Source: Gammaproteobacteria bacterium (GTDB taxonomy: Bacteria; Pseudomonadota; Gammaproteobacteria; Ga0077536). From it: 35,414 nucleotides of DNA. Under the pieces are notes generated by a model. It did no database searches, was not told the DNA's origin, and saw only the letters and a list, made by a program, of their open reading frames with translations. Positions 1-7,319 of the stretch are shown in pieces (within the stretch, counting starts at the first letter, position 1; each line of letters opens with the position of its first letter). The DNA lies in assembly GCA_019747795.1 (NCBI GenBank), contig JAIEQK010000159.1:1-35414 (forward strand), given 5' to 3'. A program made the position numbers and the translations under genes.

Positions 1-2
1 CG

Positions 3-182
3 GCGCTGCCGCTTGCCGCGGCCTGCGCGGCGCTCGCCATCGCGCTCGGGCACGCGCACGCGCCGCGGGGCGCCGCGTCGGGCCTGGACGATGTCGAACT
101 GCTGGCCGGGCATGAACCGCTCGAGTTCTACCAGGACCTCGAGTTCTATGCCTGGCTCGCGCTCGATGATCCGGCGCCTTGA
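3..182 (+). CDS. C-terminal part of a small membrane-associated hypothetical protein
   Basis: The frame is open from the window edge to a TGA at 180-182, so only the last 59 residues are visible. They begin with an Ala/Leu-rich hydrophobic stretch that looks like a transmembrane segment. An acidic tail follows with the pattern DDVELLAGHEPLEFYQDLEFYAWL. In many gammaproteobacteria, small proteins with this kind of acidic L-E-F-Y tail sit between an ECF sigma factor and a DUF3106 protein, and the two genes downstream fit that arrangement. The stop lies inside the next gene (17-base overlap), which implies translational coupling. Function unknown; the N-terminus is outside the window. Confidence 0.6.
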   Translation, partial: ALPLAAACAALAIALGHAHAPRGAASGLDDVELLAGHEPLEFYQDLEFYAWLALDDPAP

Positions 183-399
183 GCGCCCATGGGTGTGGCT
201 CGCCATGTGCGCGACGGGCGCGGCGCTGGCGCAGGACGCGCCGCCGCCCGACGTCGAGCTGCTCGAGTTCCTGGGCGAGTGGACCGACGCGAGCGGCCGC
301 TTCGTCGATCCGACGCTCGAAGGGGCGACGCCGTCCGCGAGCGACGAGATGACTGGCGACGGCGTGACCGCCGGCGAGGTGCAAGATGACGCGCCTTGA
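166..399 (+). CDS. Small exported acidic hypothetical protein
   Basis: This 77-residue protein has a signal-peptide-like start (Arg-rich n-region, WVWLAMCATGAALA hydrophobic core, likely cleavage after ALA). The mature part is short and acidic, with the pattern PDVELLEFLGEWTDASG. I chose the ATG at 166 because it places the signal peptide directly after the start and overlaps the preceding stop, as is common in tight operons. It overlaps the following gene by 14 bases. The LLEFLGEW motif echoes the acidic tail of the previous protein, so the two may be related or act together. It resembles the small periplasmic proteins encoded beside DUF3106 proteins; no biochemical role is known to me. Confidence 0.65.
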   Translation: MIRRLERPWVWLAMCATGAALAQDAPPPDVELLEFLGEWTDASGRFVDPTLEGATPSASDEMTGDGVTAGEVQDDAP

Positions 400-853
400 A
401 CTGCTCGGCGCCGCGCTGGCGATCCTCCTGTGTCACATCGCGCTGCCCGCGGGTGCGCAGAGCTTCGACCAACTGCCGCCCGAGACCCGCGCGCTGCTCG
501 CGCCCTTCGCCGCGGACTGGTCACAGTTGCCGCCGGAACGGCGCGAACGTCTGCTGCGCGGCGCCGAGCGTTGGTCGACCCTCGACGCGGAAGAGCGTGA
601 GCGCGTGCGCGGTGCGCTCGGCCGCTGGCAAGGACTGCCGGAGACGCGACGCGAGGCGATACGCGAACGCTTCCGTCGCTTCCAGGCGCTGCCCCCTGCG
701 GAGCGTGACGCGCTGCGTGAACGCTTCCAGCGTTTCAAGTCCCTGCCGCGCGCGGAACGTGAACGTCTGCGCGAGCGCTGGCGGTCTCTGCCACAGTCGC
801 GTCGCGAGGCGATACGCGAACGTCTGCGCGAACGGCGCGACGCGCCGCGTTGA
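386..853 (+). CDS. DUF3106-like exported Arg/Glu-rich repeat protein
   Basis: This is a 155-residue exported protein with a clear signal peptide (hydrophobic core LLGAALAILLCHIALPAGA). The mature protein is built from about five helical repeats of roughly 22 residues, with the pattern R-F-x-R-F-x-x-L-P-x-x-x-R-x-x-x-R-E-R. That pattern is typical of the DUF3106 family, whose members are periplasmic and of unknown function. The charged repeats suggest an extended helix or coiled coil. It is the last gene of the operon that enters from the left edge; two hairpins follow the stop. The family assignment is from the repeat pattern and context, not from a search. Confidence 0.8.
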   Translation: MTRLELLGAALAILLCHIALPAGAQSFDQLPPETRALLAPFAADWSQLPPERRERLLRGAERWSTLDAEERERVRGALGRWQGLPETRREAIRERFRRFQALPPAERDALRERFQRFKSLPRAERERLRERWRSLPQSRREAIRERLRERRDAPR

Positions 854-1237
854 ACGCGCTCATGCTGCGCACGCTCGCTCTCTTGTAGATGAGTGACCGA
901 CAGGCTGTCGGTGTGTGTCTGACGGACACACGCACGCGGTGATGCCTCGCGTGTGATTGGCGCCGTTGCCGTGTGCGTATGCACACTACGAGCGCACCGT
1001 AAGTTGTGAACTCCATTCCATTCGTACCCCTCCGCGCGAACTAGTCTTCCCCCACGGTCGCGCTCTTCCAGCAAGACGCGACCGATAAGAAAAACTGAAA
1101 AGAACGCGTCGCTGCGGAGGGTTTTCGAGTTGGCCATCGAGCCGCGCCGCGCGCGCATCTCGATAGTCTTCCGCGAACACGTCGCCGTGCGCGCATCCAC
1201 GCGGCCCTCCACACACACACCCTTGGAGGACCTGGAC
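854..1237. other. Gene-free interval upstream of the secreted-protein operon
   Basis: I see no credible coding region here. The left end holds the two hairpins at 896-931. A third inverted repeat is at 1055-1084: CGGTCGCG and CGCGACCG are 8-base arms, extended inward by TCTT/AAGA around a CCAGC loop. An A-rich run (about 1086-1110) follows. The promoter of the downstream operon must lie here, but I could not pick a convincing -35/-10 pair. The long interval leaves room for a structured 5' leader. Confidence 0.4.
896..931 (+). terminator. Two adjacent hairpins after the DUF3106 gene
   Basis: ACCGACAG at 896-903 is mirrored by CTGTCGGT at 905-912. Directly after it, GTGTGTC (913-919) pairs with GACACAC (925-931) across a 5-base loop. 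They lie 43 bases after the stop codon. There is no T-run, so this is a candidate terminator or mRNA 3' stabiliser rather than a classical intrinsic terminator. Confidence 0.4.
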
Positions 1238-2089
1238 ATGAACCCACGAAGATTCCCGCGTCGCCGCTCGGCGTTATGCGCTGCTTTGTGCCTGGCGTTC
1301 GCGGCGTCACCTGCCGGCGCGATGGAGGTGAAGAAGTTCGCCATCGGCGACTTCACCGACGAATGCGGCGGCAGCGAGCGCTCGAGCTGGCCGAACATGG
1401 TGGACGGCTGGTACGACGAGATGTCGGACCACGGCCACAGCCGCGATGGCAACTACGTCAACGGTGACATGACGCTGCGGCGCTTCTGCGATCCGGACTG
1501 GGACGCGGCCTGTCGTGACGACAGCTACGTCGACGACGCCGACGCCTTTGTCATCGCCACCCACGGCGCCGACAGCGGCGATCACTGGCAGAGCCTCATG
1601 CGCTGGAGCTGGAACGGCCATTGCCGTCTGGACGCCGGCGGCACGGCGGACGAGATGTGGGTGGGCGACATCGACGCCGAGTTCGGCATCCTCTCGTCCT
1701 GCCACAGCGGCGACGACGACAACATGCCGGGCCTGCGCCGCGCGATGGTCGATCCCGGCGATTCCGCGGTCAACGGCCGGCGCGCGCACCAGCTGCAGGT
1801 GTTCCACGGCCTCATGTACATCTCCAACGGGCGGCGCGACGACTACGAGGACTTCGCCGACGACGCCCACTCGGAGTCGATGTCCGATGCCTGGGTGTAC
1901 AACCAGATCGACAGCAAGCAGTGCCCGGTGGCCTACGCCACCAGCAGCTCGCTGAACGGTTGCCTCACGCGCCTCAACTACGAGCGCTACAACTACGTCT
2001 ACGGCGATCCCCCGGGCAACAGCTACTACTGCTGGAAAGCCTTCCTGGAATGCGACCCGGATGACGAGACGGCGTGGAATCCGCCCTGA
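1238..2089 (+). CDS. Secreted DUF6345-like protein with HG/SC dyad
   Basis: This is a 283-residue exported protein. An Arg-rich n-region and hydrophobic core end in SPAGA (about residue 28). The ATG at 1238 is fixed by the GGAGGA ribosome site at 1225-1230. The mature protein is acidic and rich in Trp, Tyr and Asp. A hydrophobic strand leads into ATHG (His109-Gly110), and a second leads into LSSCHSG (Cys155). The spacing and the strand-HG, strand-SC order are those of clan CD cysteine peptidases (caspase, gingipain, clostripain). From memory it looks like a DUF6345-type protein. That it is a peptidase is inference; other residues of the pocket cannot be judged. It is the first of three consecutive genes for exported proteins (gap of 50 bases to the next). 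Confidence 0.7.
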   Translation: MNPRRFPRRRSALCAALCLAFAASPAGAMEVKKFAIGDFTDECGGSERSSWPNMVDGWYDEMSDHGHSRDGNYVNGDMTLRRFCDPDWDAACRDDSYVDDADAFVIATHGADSGDHWQSLMRWSWNGHCRLDAGGTADEMWVGDIDAEFGILSSCHSGDDDNMPGLRRAMVDPGDSAVNGRRAHQLQVFHGLMYISNGRRDDYEDFADDAHSESMSDAWVYNQIDSKQCPVAYATSSSLNGCLTRLNYERYNYVYGDPPGNSYYCWKAFLECDPDDETAWNPP

Positions 2090-2139
2090 GCGATGCCATG
2101 CGCGCCCACGTCAGAACCCCATTCACGAGGAGAATCGCC

Positions 2140-3273
2140 ATGTTTCGAACCCACGCTCGCCGTGCGCCGCTGGGCCTCATGCTGAGCTTGCTCAGCGCCA
2201 CCGCCGCCGCCGTCCCGGACGACGGTGGCAGACCTGTGCCGCCGCCTGATCATCGCCCGTCGCTGGAGACGCTGCGTCAGCTGGTCGACGAGGCCATGCC
2301 CGTCGATGTCCAGGAAGACAACAGCAAGCTGCTCGCCGTGCTGCTTAAACCGCAGGTCGCGCCACGCGGCCCGTCCGACGGCTTCGACATCGCCAAGACC
2401 GGACGCCTGCTGCGTCTGGGACGACCGGTGCCCGGCAAGGGCTGCTTTCGACCGCCGCCGGACTTCGACTGCACCTACAGCGAGGGCTCGCCGGGCGGCG
2501 GCGGTGCCTACAAGGAACTGCGCGCCGACAGTCTCGGCAATCTGCGTTTCGTGAGTCGCCTGCCCGATCCCACCCGCGGCAATCCCGAGGGCGGCACGGC
2601 GCCGCGGTTGCCGAAGTTCTCGCTCGACGACAAGCAGGCGGTGCAGACCTTCGCCGATCTCTTCACCGGTCCGTTCCAGGTGCCGGGCAGCGAAGTGCCG
2701 CCGATCGACTCGTGGAAGGTGCGCAAGCTCGCGCTCGGCGTCGCCGACGCCGACAAGGGCACGCCGACCACCACGCAGATCATCGCGGGTCTCGTGCAGG
2801 TGCCGCGCATGGTGAAGGTCGATGGCCTGCACGTGCCGATGGTGCCGGTGATCGGTGGCGAGGTGCAGGGCGCGATGGACGATTTGGGCGTGTTTCGCGT
2901 GAAGGTCAACGACTGGACGCGCTTCACCATGCCGGAGCGTCTGCGCGGCGCGAGCGCGCCGTCGCGACGTGTGCTGGTGGACGACATCGCCGAGCAACTG
3001 AGTCGCCAGCTCGCCGACAAGCCGCAGCGCATCGCGGTCGAGATCGCCTACGCCAAGGGCGATCGCTTCAGCGAACTGGTGGTGCCAGAGGGGAGCGAGG
3101 AGCCCTCGCCGACCGCGGCGAACACCATTCCCGACGCGCACCGCTACGTGCCCGTGCTCGTGACCAGCGTGACGCCCATGCCGGCCGACAGCACGGAGGA
3201 CGAGCAGGACGCGGCCTTCATCGCCGAGGCCGGCTTCGAGATGGTCACGCCGCTCTACGAGCTTGGTGACTGA
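2140..3273 (+). CDS. Secreted hypothetical protein, possible PepSY/FTP-like partner
   Basis: This is a 377-residue protein with a signal peptide (about residues 1-25, core LGLMLSLLSATAAAV). The start is chosen by GAGGAG at 2127-2132. I do not recognise the family with certainty. The middle region reads as V-D-G-L-H-V-P-M-V-P-V-I-G-G-E-V followed by a G-V-F-R-V-K-V strand. A later stretch near the C-terminus has the pattern I-A-V-E-I-A-Y-A and P-V-L-V-T-S-V. This strand-rich G-x-x-V pattern recalls PepSY/FTP propeptide-like domains that inhibit or chaperone secreted peptidases. If the upstream protein is a peptidase, this could be its inhibitor or partner; that is inference only. Gly/Pro-rich linkers suggest at least two domains. 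Same operon as its neighbours (gap of 77 bases to the next gene). Confidence 0.65.
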   Translation: MFRTHARRAPLGLMLSLLSATAAAVPDDGGRPVPPPDHRPSLETLRQLVDEAMPVDVQEDNSKLLAVLLKPQVAPRGPSDGFDIAKTGRLLRLGRPVPGKGCFRPPPDFDCTYSEGSPGGGGAYKELRADSLGNLRFVSRLPDPTRGNPEGGTAPRLPKFSLDDKQAVQTFADLFTGPFQVPGSEVPPIDSWKVRKLALGVADADKGTPTTTQIIAGLVQVPRMVKVDGLHVPMVPVIGGEVQGAMDDLGVFRVKVNDWTRFTMPERLRGASAPSRRVLVDDIAEQLSRQLADKPQRIAVEIAYAKGDRFSELVVPEGSEEPSPTAANTIPDAHRYVPVLVTSVTPMPADSTEDEQDAAFIAEAGFEMVTPLYELGD

Positions 3274-3350
3274 GAGTGACAGGCCGAGGCGCGGCAGCTT
3301 TCGCGTCGCGCCTCGGCCGCCCATCAACCTGCAGCACGGAGAATCCCATC

Positions 3351-4151
3351 ATGCAGCGTTCATCCCTGACACATCTCGCGGCGGCGCTTGCCCTGCTCGC
3401 GACCGGCGCCGCGCGCGCCAGCGTCGAACTGCCGGGCGGCGACAGCTTTCTCAATGGCACGCTGGCCTTCACCTACGGCGCAAATGGCTCGGCGCGCATC
3501 GACCCAGCGCTCTACGTCGGCGGCAACACCGCCTTTCCGACCGGCCTGGACACGGCGTTCCTGCCGGTGGACAGCGTCACCGCCGCCACGGGCCTCGGCT
3601 ACGGGTACAGCGTGGGCGGCTTCGGCAGCGGCGCGGCGCGCGTGACCTACCGCATCGTCAACCAGACCGGCACCGGCTGGCGCAACCTGCGCTTCATCGC
3701 CGACGTGTCGGGCGATCTGTTCGACGACAAACAGGAAATCGTCACGCTGAAGGGCGCGGCCGGCGCCCCCGGCGAAGCCGCGCGCTTCGGCATCGACGAC
3801 GCGGTCAGCGGGAACCTTTTCCTGAACGATCTGATCGTCGAAGGACAGCTGGACGACACCGACCACTGCGCGGGCCCCTGCGCCGCCGAGGGCGCCCTGC
3901 AATGGGACCTGGCGGCGCTGGAGAACGGTGAGATCTGGGAGATCTCGGCGATGCTGTCCGACGATGGGAGCGCGGTCTCGCAGCGCCTGCTCGAGTTCGC
4001 GCTGACCGATGGGGCAGGCGCCCCGCTCGAACCCGGGCAGGTGCTGAGTTTCTCGGGTACGGCGGCCGTCACGGCGGTGCCGTTACCGGGGGCGGCGCTG
4101 TTGTTCGGGGCTGGGCTACTGGGACTGGTGCCGCGCAGACGGTGGCGGTGA
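3351..4151 (+). CDS. VPLPA/PEP-CTERM-type sorted extracellular protein
   Basis: This is a 266-residue secreted protein. The signal peptide core LAAALALLATGAARA ends near residue 22, and the mature part is strand-rich and rich in Gly, Asp and Thr. The C-terminus is a sorting tail: VPLPGAALLFGAGLLGLVPRRR, meaning a Pro motif, a hydrophobic helix and an Arg cluster at the extreme end. That is the tripartite layout recognised by exosortase-type transpeptidases (the VPLPA variant). The start follows CGGAGAA at 3337-3343. The protein should be exported, processed at the tail and released or anchored with exopolysaccharide. The enzyme that would process it is not in this window. It closes the three-gene operon and converges on another CTERM gene across a shared terminator. 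Confidence 0.85.
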   Translation: MQRSSLTHLAAALALLATGAARASVELPGGDSFLNGTLAFTYGANGSARIDPALYVGGNTAFPTGLDTAFLPVDSVTAATGLGYGYSVGGFGSGAARVTYRIVNQTGTGWRNLRFIADVSGDLFDDKQEIVTLKGAAGAPGEAARFGIDDAVSGNLFLNDLIVEGQLDDTDHCAGPCAAEGALQWDLAALENGEIWEISAMLSDDGSAVSQRLLEFALTDGAGAPLEPGQVLSFSGTAAVTAVPLPGAALLFGAGLLGLVPRRRWR

Positions 4152-4179
4152 GAGGCTGGCGGGCAGGCTGCTGACAAGC

Positions 4180-4213
4180 GTCTCGGGTGGGCGATGACAC
4201 GCCCACCCGAGAC
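4180..4213. terminator. Bidirectional terminator between convergent CTERM genes
   Basis: A perfect 14-bp stem (GTCTCGGGTGGGCG at 4180-4193 with its complement at 4200-4213) closes a 6-base ATGACA loop. It sits exactly between two convergent stop codons. It lacks long T-runs but is the strongest structure in the region and would serve both strands. Confidence 0.75.
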
Positions 4214-4227
4214 TTGATGAGCCCCCT

Positions 4228-4869
4228 TCAGCGGCGGCGTCGGCGCGCGCCCGCGGCGGCGAGCAGGCCCAGGCCGAGCAACGCGGGCACGGAGGGTTCC
4301 GGGGTCACGACCACGCGGTCGAAAGTCCGGCGGGCCCCCAGGAGGCCCACCGGCCTTCTCTCGCGACACGTCGTGGTGTTGTTGGTGAGGTCGAAAACGC
4401 AGTTCGCCCCGGAGAACTGGCTACCGCTAGCCCCGGTCACGCCCAGGGTCCCGTCCCAGCTGATGGACGCCCTTTGAATGCGACCTTCACGGTAGCTGTT
4501 CCCGTCCGGGTAGGCCACCAGTTGGGTCTCGTCCCTTTCGAGATTCAACTGGAAAGACAACAGTTCACCGAGCGTCGAGAATACGGCGTCGAAGAGCGTG
4601 ACCTCCGCCGGCGAGTCCCACAGGAGCCCTGGCGTCTGCCAGTTGATGGAGGTCACTGCACAGGTCGCGCAGTCCAAGCCGGTGAACTCCGCGCCGTTGC
4701 CCGCGAACTCGAAGCTGAAGCTCCCGGGCGGACTCGAATCCGCTGCCGGCGTGGAATCACTGAAATACACCGTGCGGCTTTCGATCGGCAGCGCCTGTGC
4801 CGTGAGGCTGATGCCGAGCAGGGCGAGGAGGCAGAGCAGATAGCGTAGGGATGAGTGCTTGGAGCGCAT
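4228..4869 (-). CDS. PEP-CTERM sorting domain protein
   Basis: This is a 213-residue secreted protein. The signal peptide has the core YLLCLLALLGISLTAQA (cleavage near residue 26). The central domain is strand-rich and contains two Cys pairs, including C-A-T-C, plus a C-x-F-D-L-T-N-N-T-T-T-C loop. The tail TPEPSVPALLGLGLLAAAG followed by five Arg is a canonical PEP-CTERM signal: PEP motif, hydrophobic helix, basic end. Proteins of this class are exported, cut by exosortase and found in floc or biofilm matrix. It has its own regulated promoter region (sigma-54 site at 4949-4966, inverted repeat at 5039-5100), separate from the convergent VPLPA gene. The function of the mature domain is unknown. 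Confidence 0.88.
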   Translation of the reverse strand: MRSKHSSLRYLLCLLALLGISLTAQALPIESRTVYFSDSTPAADSSPPGSFSFEFAGNGAEFTGLDCATCAVTSINWQTPGLLWDSPAEVTLFDAVFSTLGELLSFQLNLERDETQLVAYPDGNSYREGRIQRASISWDGTLGVTGASGSQFSGANCVFDLTNNTTTCRERRPVGLLGARRTFDRVVVTPEPSVPALLGLGLLAAAGARRRRR

Positions 4870-4948
4870 GTGCGTGTCCTGACTGATTGTTGTTGTTGAT
4901 GTCCTGATGCCGCGGGTGAATCCCTCCCTCCACGCTGCGCGAAGTCTT

Positions 4949-4966
4949 TAGCAAGTCTGTTGCCAA
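4949..4966 (-). promoter_or_regulatory. Sigma-54 (RpoN) -24/-12 promoter of the PEP-CTERM gene
   Basis: Read on the minus strand the site is TTGGCAACAGACTTGCTA. It matches the RpoN consensus TGGCAC-N5-TTGCW with one mismatch (A for C). The GG and GC dinucleotides are exactly 10 bases apart. Predicted transcription start is near 4939, giving a leader of about 70 bases before the ATG at 4869. PEP-CTERM systems are known to be linked to RpoN and the PrsK/PrsR two-component pair, which fits. Confidence 0.75.
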
Positions 4967-5038
4967 TCGTGTCGCTTCGCTAACAGGCGTTATTCCTCAG
5001 CGAGTTATGCATCTACGCACCCGCGCAGGGTCCGCCGG

Positions 5039-5100
5039 CTGTAAAGAATCCCAGAAAACCCACCCTATCGGGGGTGCCTGCATTCTGAAAATCTTTACAG
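5039..5100. promoter_or_regulatory. Widely spaced CTGTAAAGA inverted repeat, likely activator site
   Basis: CTGTAAAGA at 5039-5047 is mirrored by TCTTTACAG at 5092-5100, with 44 bases between them. Inside lies a small CACCC...GGGTG repeat. The element is about 85-150 bases upstream of the -12 box of the sigma-54 promoter, the usual place for an enhancer-binding protein such as a PrsR-type response regulator. It is AT-richer than its surroundings. The binding protein is inferred, not shown. Confidence 0.6.
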
Positions 5101-5277
5101 GTTCGCGTCCCGATCCGCCGAGGACTTGGCCGCGCCCATGGACGCGAGCCGTGCGCCACCCGGCAGCACCGGTAGGCGAGGTTGCCGCCAAGTAAAGCGT
5201 CCTATTCACTTCGAAGGTGGCTGTGCCCCTCGAAGGGAGACGGCTAGACTCGGGCCGCAAAAAAAAGGACTTCGATC

Positions 5278-5802
5278 ATGCGCCACATGCTGTCCGCGCT
5301 CCTTGTTTCCACCGCGCTACTCACCGGCTGCGCCGGCACCGCGCCCAAGGCCACCTTCATCGCACCGCCCGTCAAGGACACGCGCGTCCGTAACGGCGAC
5401 ACCGTGAAGGTCGCCGTCGTGGCCGGCGCCGGCGTCGAGATGCTGGAAAGCGAGCGTCTGCACCTGGGCGAGGTCATCTCGCAAAAGCTCGGGCAGTTCC
5501 AGGCCATGAACCCCGCGACGGGGACACCGGTGGCCTACGACCTGGAGGTGACGGTCTCGCGCTTCGAGAAGGGCAACGCCTTCGCCCGCGCGATGCTCGC
5601 AGGCCTGGGGCAGATCCACATCGACGCCCGCGTCCGCCTGCTGAGTGCGGCGGACCAGTCCCAGGTGAGCGCCTTCGACTTGAAGAAGACCTTCGCCTGG
5701 GGCGGCATGTATGGCGCGACCACCGGCATCGAGGACGTGGAACCGGCGTTCGCCGAAGGGGTTGCTTCCGCCTTGACCGGGCTGGAAGAAGCGAAGAAGT
5801 AG
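5278..5802 (+). CDS. DUF4410-like outer-membrane or periplasmic lipoprotein
   Basis: This is a 174-residue lipoprotein. The signal sequence ends in a lipobox LLTGC (Cys18). The mature part has an alternating strand/helix layout: VKVAVVAGAGV, a helix containing ERLHLGEVISQKLGQF, YDLEVTVSRFEKGNAFARAML, and IHIDARVRLL. This matches the general form of DUF4410 lipoproteins. AAGGA precedes the start by 8 bases. A second ATG at 5287 is possible, but the first keeps the normal n-region. It appears monocistronic. The role is unknown; such proteins are often induced with envelope stress or surface polysaccharide functions. The family name is by resemblance. Confidence 0.75.
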   Translation: MRHMLSALLVSTALLTGCAGTAPKATFIAPPVKDTRVRNGDTVKVAVVAGAGVEMLESERLHLGEVISQKLGQFQAMNPATGTPVAYDLEVTVSRFEKGNAFARAMLAGLGQIHIDARVRLLSAADQSQVSAFDLKKTFAWGGMYGATTGIEDVEPAFAEGVASALTGLEEAKK

Positions 5803-5859
5803 GGGCGGGTGCGGGCCGAACGTTCGCCGCCGAGACCCGCGACTGAATCCGGGTCTGCG

Positions 5860-6414
5860 CTATCCGCCTGGCGGCTGCGCCGCCACGGTTCCATCGGCAG
5901 GCGTCTTGGGCACGGCGTTCCGCCACAGCCCCGCGAGGTCGAGCGGCTCTGGCGCCGGGTTCGCGCGAATGTGCGCATCGATCAGCGCTTCGAATTCCGG
6001 GTCCAGGCTGCCCTTCAGGATGGCGTAGGTCGCGCGGTAGCCCGGCGAGCGCATGATCCCGAGCAAGGTCTTCAGGCTCGAGGCCCAGCGATCCTCGGCG
6101 ATGGTGCCCTCGCGGTTCTGACGGAACAGTTCCTCGAAGATGCGCAGAATGGACACGCCGAAGTAGTAGAACTGCTGGATCTGCCGGTCCGACAGGGACG
6201 CGTCGCCGTGGATGCCCGCGCTCACGAACTCGATGAACTCGGCCTCGGTCATGCGCAGGATGATGTCCTGGTACTGTTCACTACGCGCCTGGTGCATCTG
6301 CGCCATCTGACCCTTGGCGACCAGGTGGGTCTGGCGCCCGAGGTAGATGACGGAGACGAGCAGCGCCAGGGTGGAGACCAGTTGGCTGACGTAGTAGATC
6401 TGCTCCAGTGACAT
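5860..6414 (-). CDS. Membrane-anchored hypothetical protein
   Basis: This is a 184-residue protein with one N-terminal transmembrane helix (about residues 8-26, LVSTLALLVSVIYLG). A mainly helical cytoplasmic domain follows, containing Q-A-R-S-E-Q-Y-Q-D-I-I-L-R and the aromatic stretch QQFYYFGVSILRIFEELFRQN. Proteins of this form (one helix plus a region that crosses helices with R-x-x-x-x-x-W) are common in marine gammaproteobacteria without known function. It is convergent with the lipoprotein gene at 5278-5802. No good ribosome site is seen before the ATG, but the membrane helix supports this start. Confidence 0.65.
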   Translation of the reverse strand: MSLEQIYYVSQLVSTLALLVSVIYLGRQTHLVAKGQMAQMHQARSEQYQDIILRMTEAEFIEFVSAGIHGDASLSDRQIQQFYYFGVSILRIFEELFRQNREGTIAEDRWASSLKTLLGIMRSPGYRATYAILKGSLDPEFEALIDAHIRANPAPEPLDLAGLWRNAVPKTPADGTVAAQPPGG

Positions 6415-6507
6415 GGCTCGAGTCCCAGTGGCGCGGCAGGTCGCAGATTATCGCGCGGAATGGTCGCCTACATGGCCGCGCGGGATGTCGAGACCAAAGC
6501 GCGCAGG

Positions 6508-6750
6508 TCATCGCTTCAGCCTCTCGGCGGTTGTGCGCAATATCGCCTGGGCCTCGGCGCCGAACCAGGCGTCCAGCAAGTTATCGATCATCGGCGCGAT
6601 GTTCGCGCGAATCTCGCGCCGCAGGGCAAAGCCGCGCTGGTTCTTCGAATGTGCGAATGCCAGGCGGGGCAGCGCCGCCAGCGAGACGGCCTTGGCCAGG
6701 GCGGTCTCTTCCACTTCGGAGGGCGCCGTCACCGCGGTGAACAGGCCCAT
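6508..6750 (-). pseudogene. C-terminal relic of an enoyl-CoA hydratase/isomerase
   Basis: About 80 residues starting at GLFTAVTAPSEVEETALAK and ending in AERLKR align residue for residue with the last 80 residues of the intact protein at 10154-10906 (for example REIRAN, PMID, LLDAWFGAEAQ). The upstream two-thirds of the gene, including the oxyanion-hole region, is missing. Sequence upstream of about 6750 no longer resembles a crotonase. Codon use is more GC-rich than in the intact paralogue, so this is a separate, older copy and not a recent duplicate. Non-functional as it stands. Confidence 0.75.
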
Positions 6751-6846
6751 GGTGGCCGCCTGATTGTCGTGCCGATATACGCCTCCCTCGACAGCGAAAC
6801 ATCTTCCCAAGGACCTTTCGCCGGACTGGTTCGCGGAGGCTTGGAC

Positions 6847-7206
6847 CTAGGAATCGAGGAAATCGAACACCGACCAATCGATGTCAGGCAGCTCGAGCCA
6901 CGAGAGGTCGAAATCGAAGAACGCGGAATCGCCTGGGGTAGAGACGGACTCGGCCATTTCCCTTTTCATGGCCGAATAATCGCAAGCCTCGCCGACCTGG
7001 GCGTGGAGCCGGTCAAAGTCGGCATGCGAGTTGAAGAAGGCATGGGACCAGCAGGCGAAATCGAAGGTGACGCCCTGCCGTTTGTTGGCGTTCTGCACCT
7101 GCTGAATGGAATAGAACTTCCGCTTGCCATAGTGCTGGACGAGGTCGTTGCCGACCCGCTTGAGTTGCGCGCGGCGGTCGGCGGGTTGCATGGCGCAGGC
7201 GCGCAT
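6847..7206 (-). CDS. Small hypothetical protein, 119 residues
   Basis: The start is well supported by GGAAAGGA 7 bases upstream. The N-terminal half is basic and contains HYGKRKFYSIQQVQNANKRQG, which looks like a conserved core. The middle has DFACWSHAFFNSHADFD. The C-terminus is very acidic and aromatic (FFDFDLSWLELPDIDWSVFDFLD), with a low-complexity D/F/W pattern. No signal peptide or membrane helix is present. The KRKFYS-x-QQV core resembles a family of short uncharacterised gammaproteobacterial proteins (possibly DUF6559; not certain). It is an intact gene in an otherwise decayed region. Confidence 0.6.
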   Translation of the reverse strand: MRACAMQPADRRAQLKRVGNDLVQHYGKRKFYSIQQVQNANKRQGVTFDFACWSHAFFNSHADFDRLHAQVGEACDYSAMKREMAESVSTPGDSAFFDFDLSWLELPDIDWSVFDFLDS

Positions 7207-7319
7207 TTCGACTTCCTTTCCTGATCCTGACTAACGTGCGGGCGAGGGGCATCGACGCGCCCGGCGCGGAGAAGGCTGCGCCAAGGTGAGGTCAGCGCCG
7301 ACCTCGACCGAGGTTCTGC

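Noticed and set aside
4187-4477. Plus-strand 96-residue frame over the PEP-CTERM gene
   Set aside because: It is antisense to the sorting tail and mature domain and begins inside the shared terminator.
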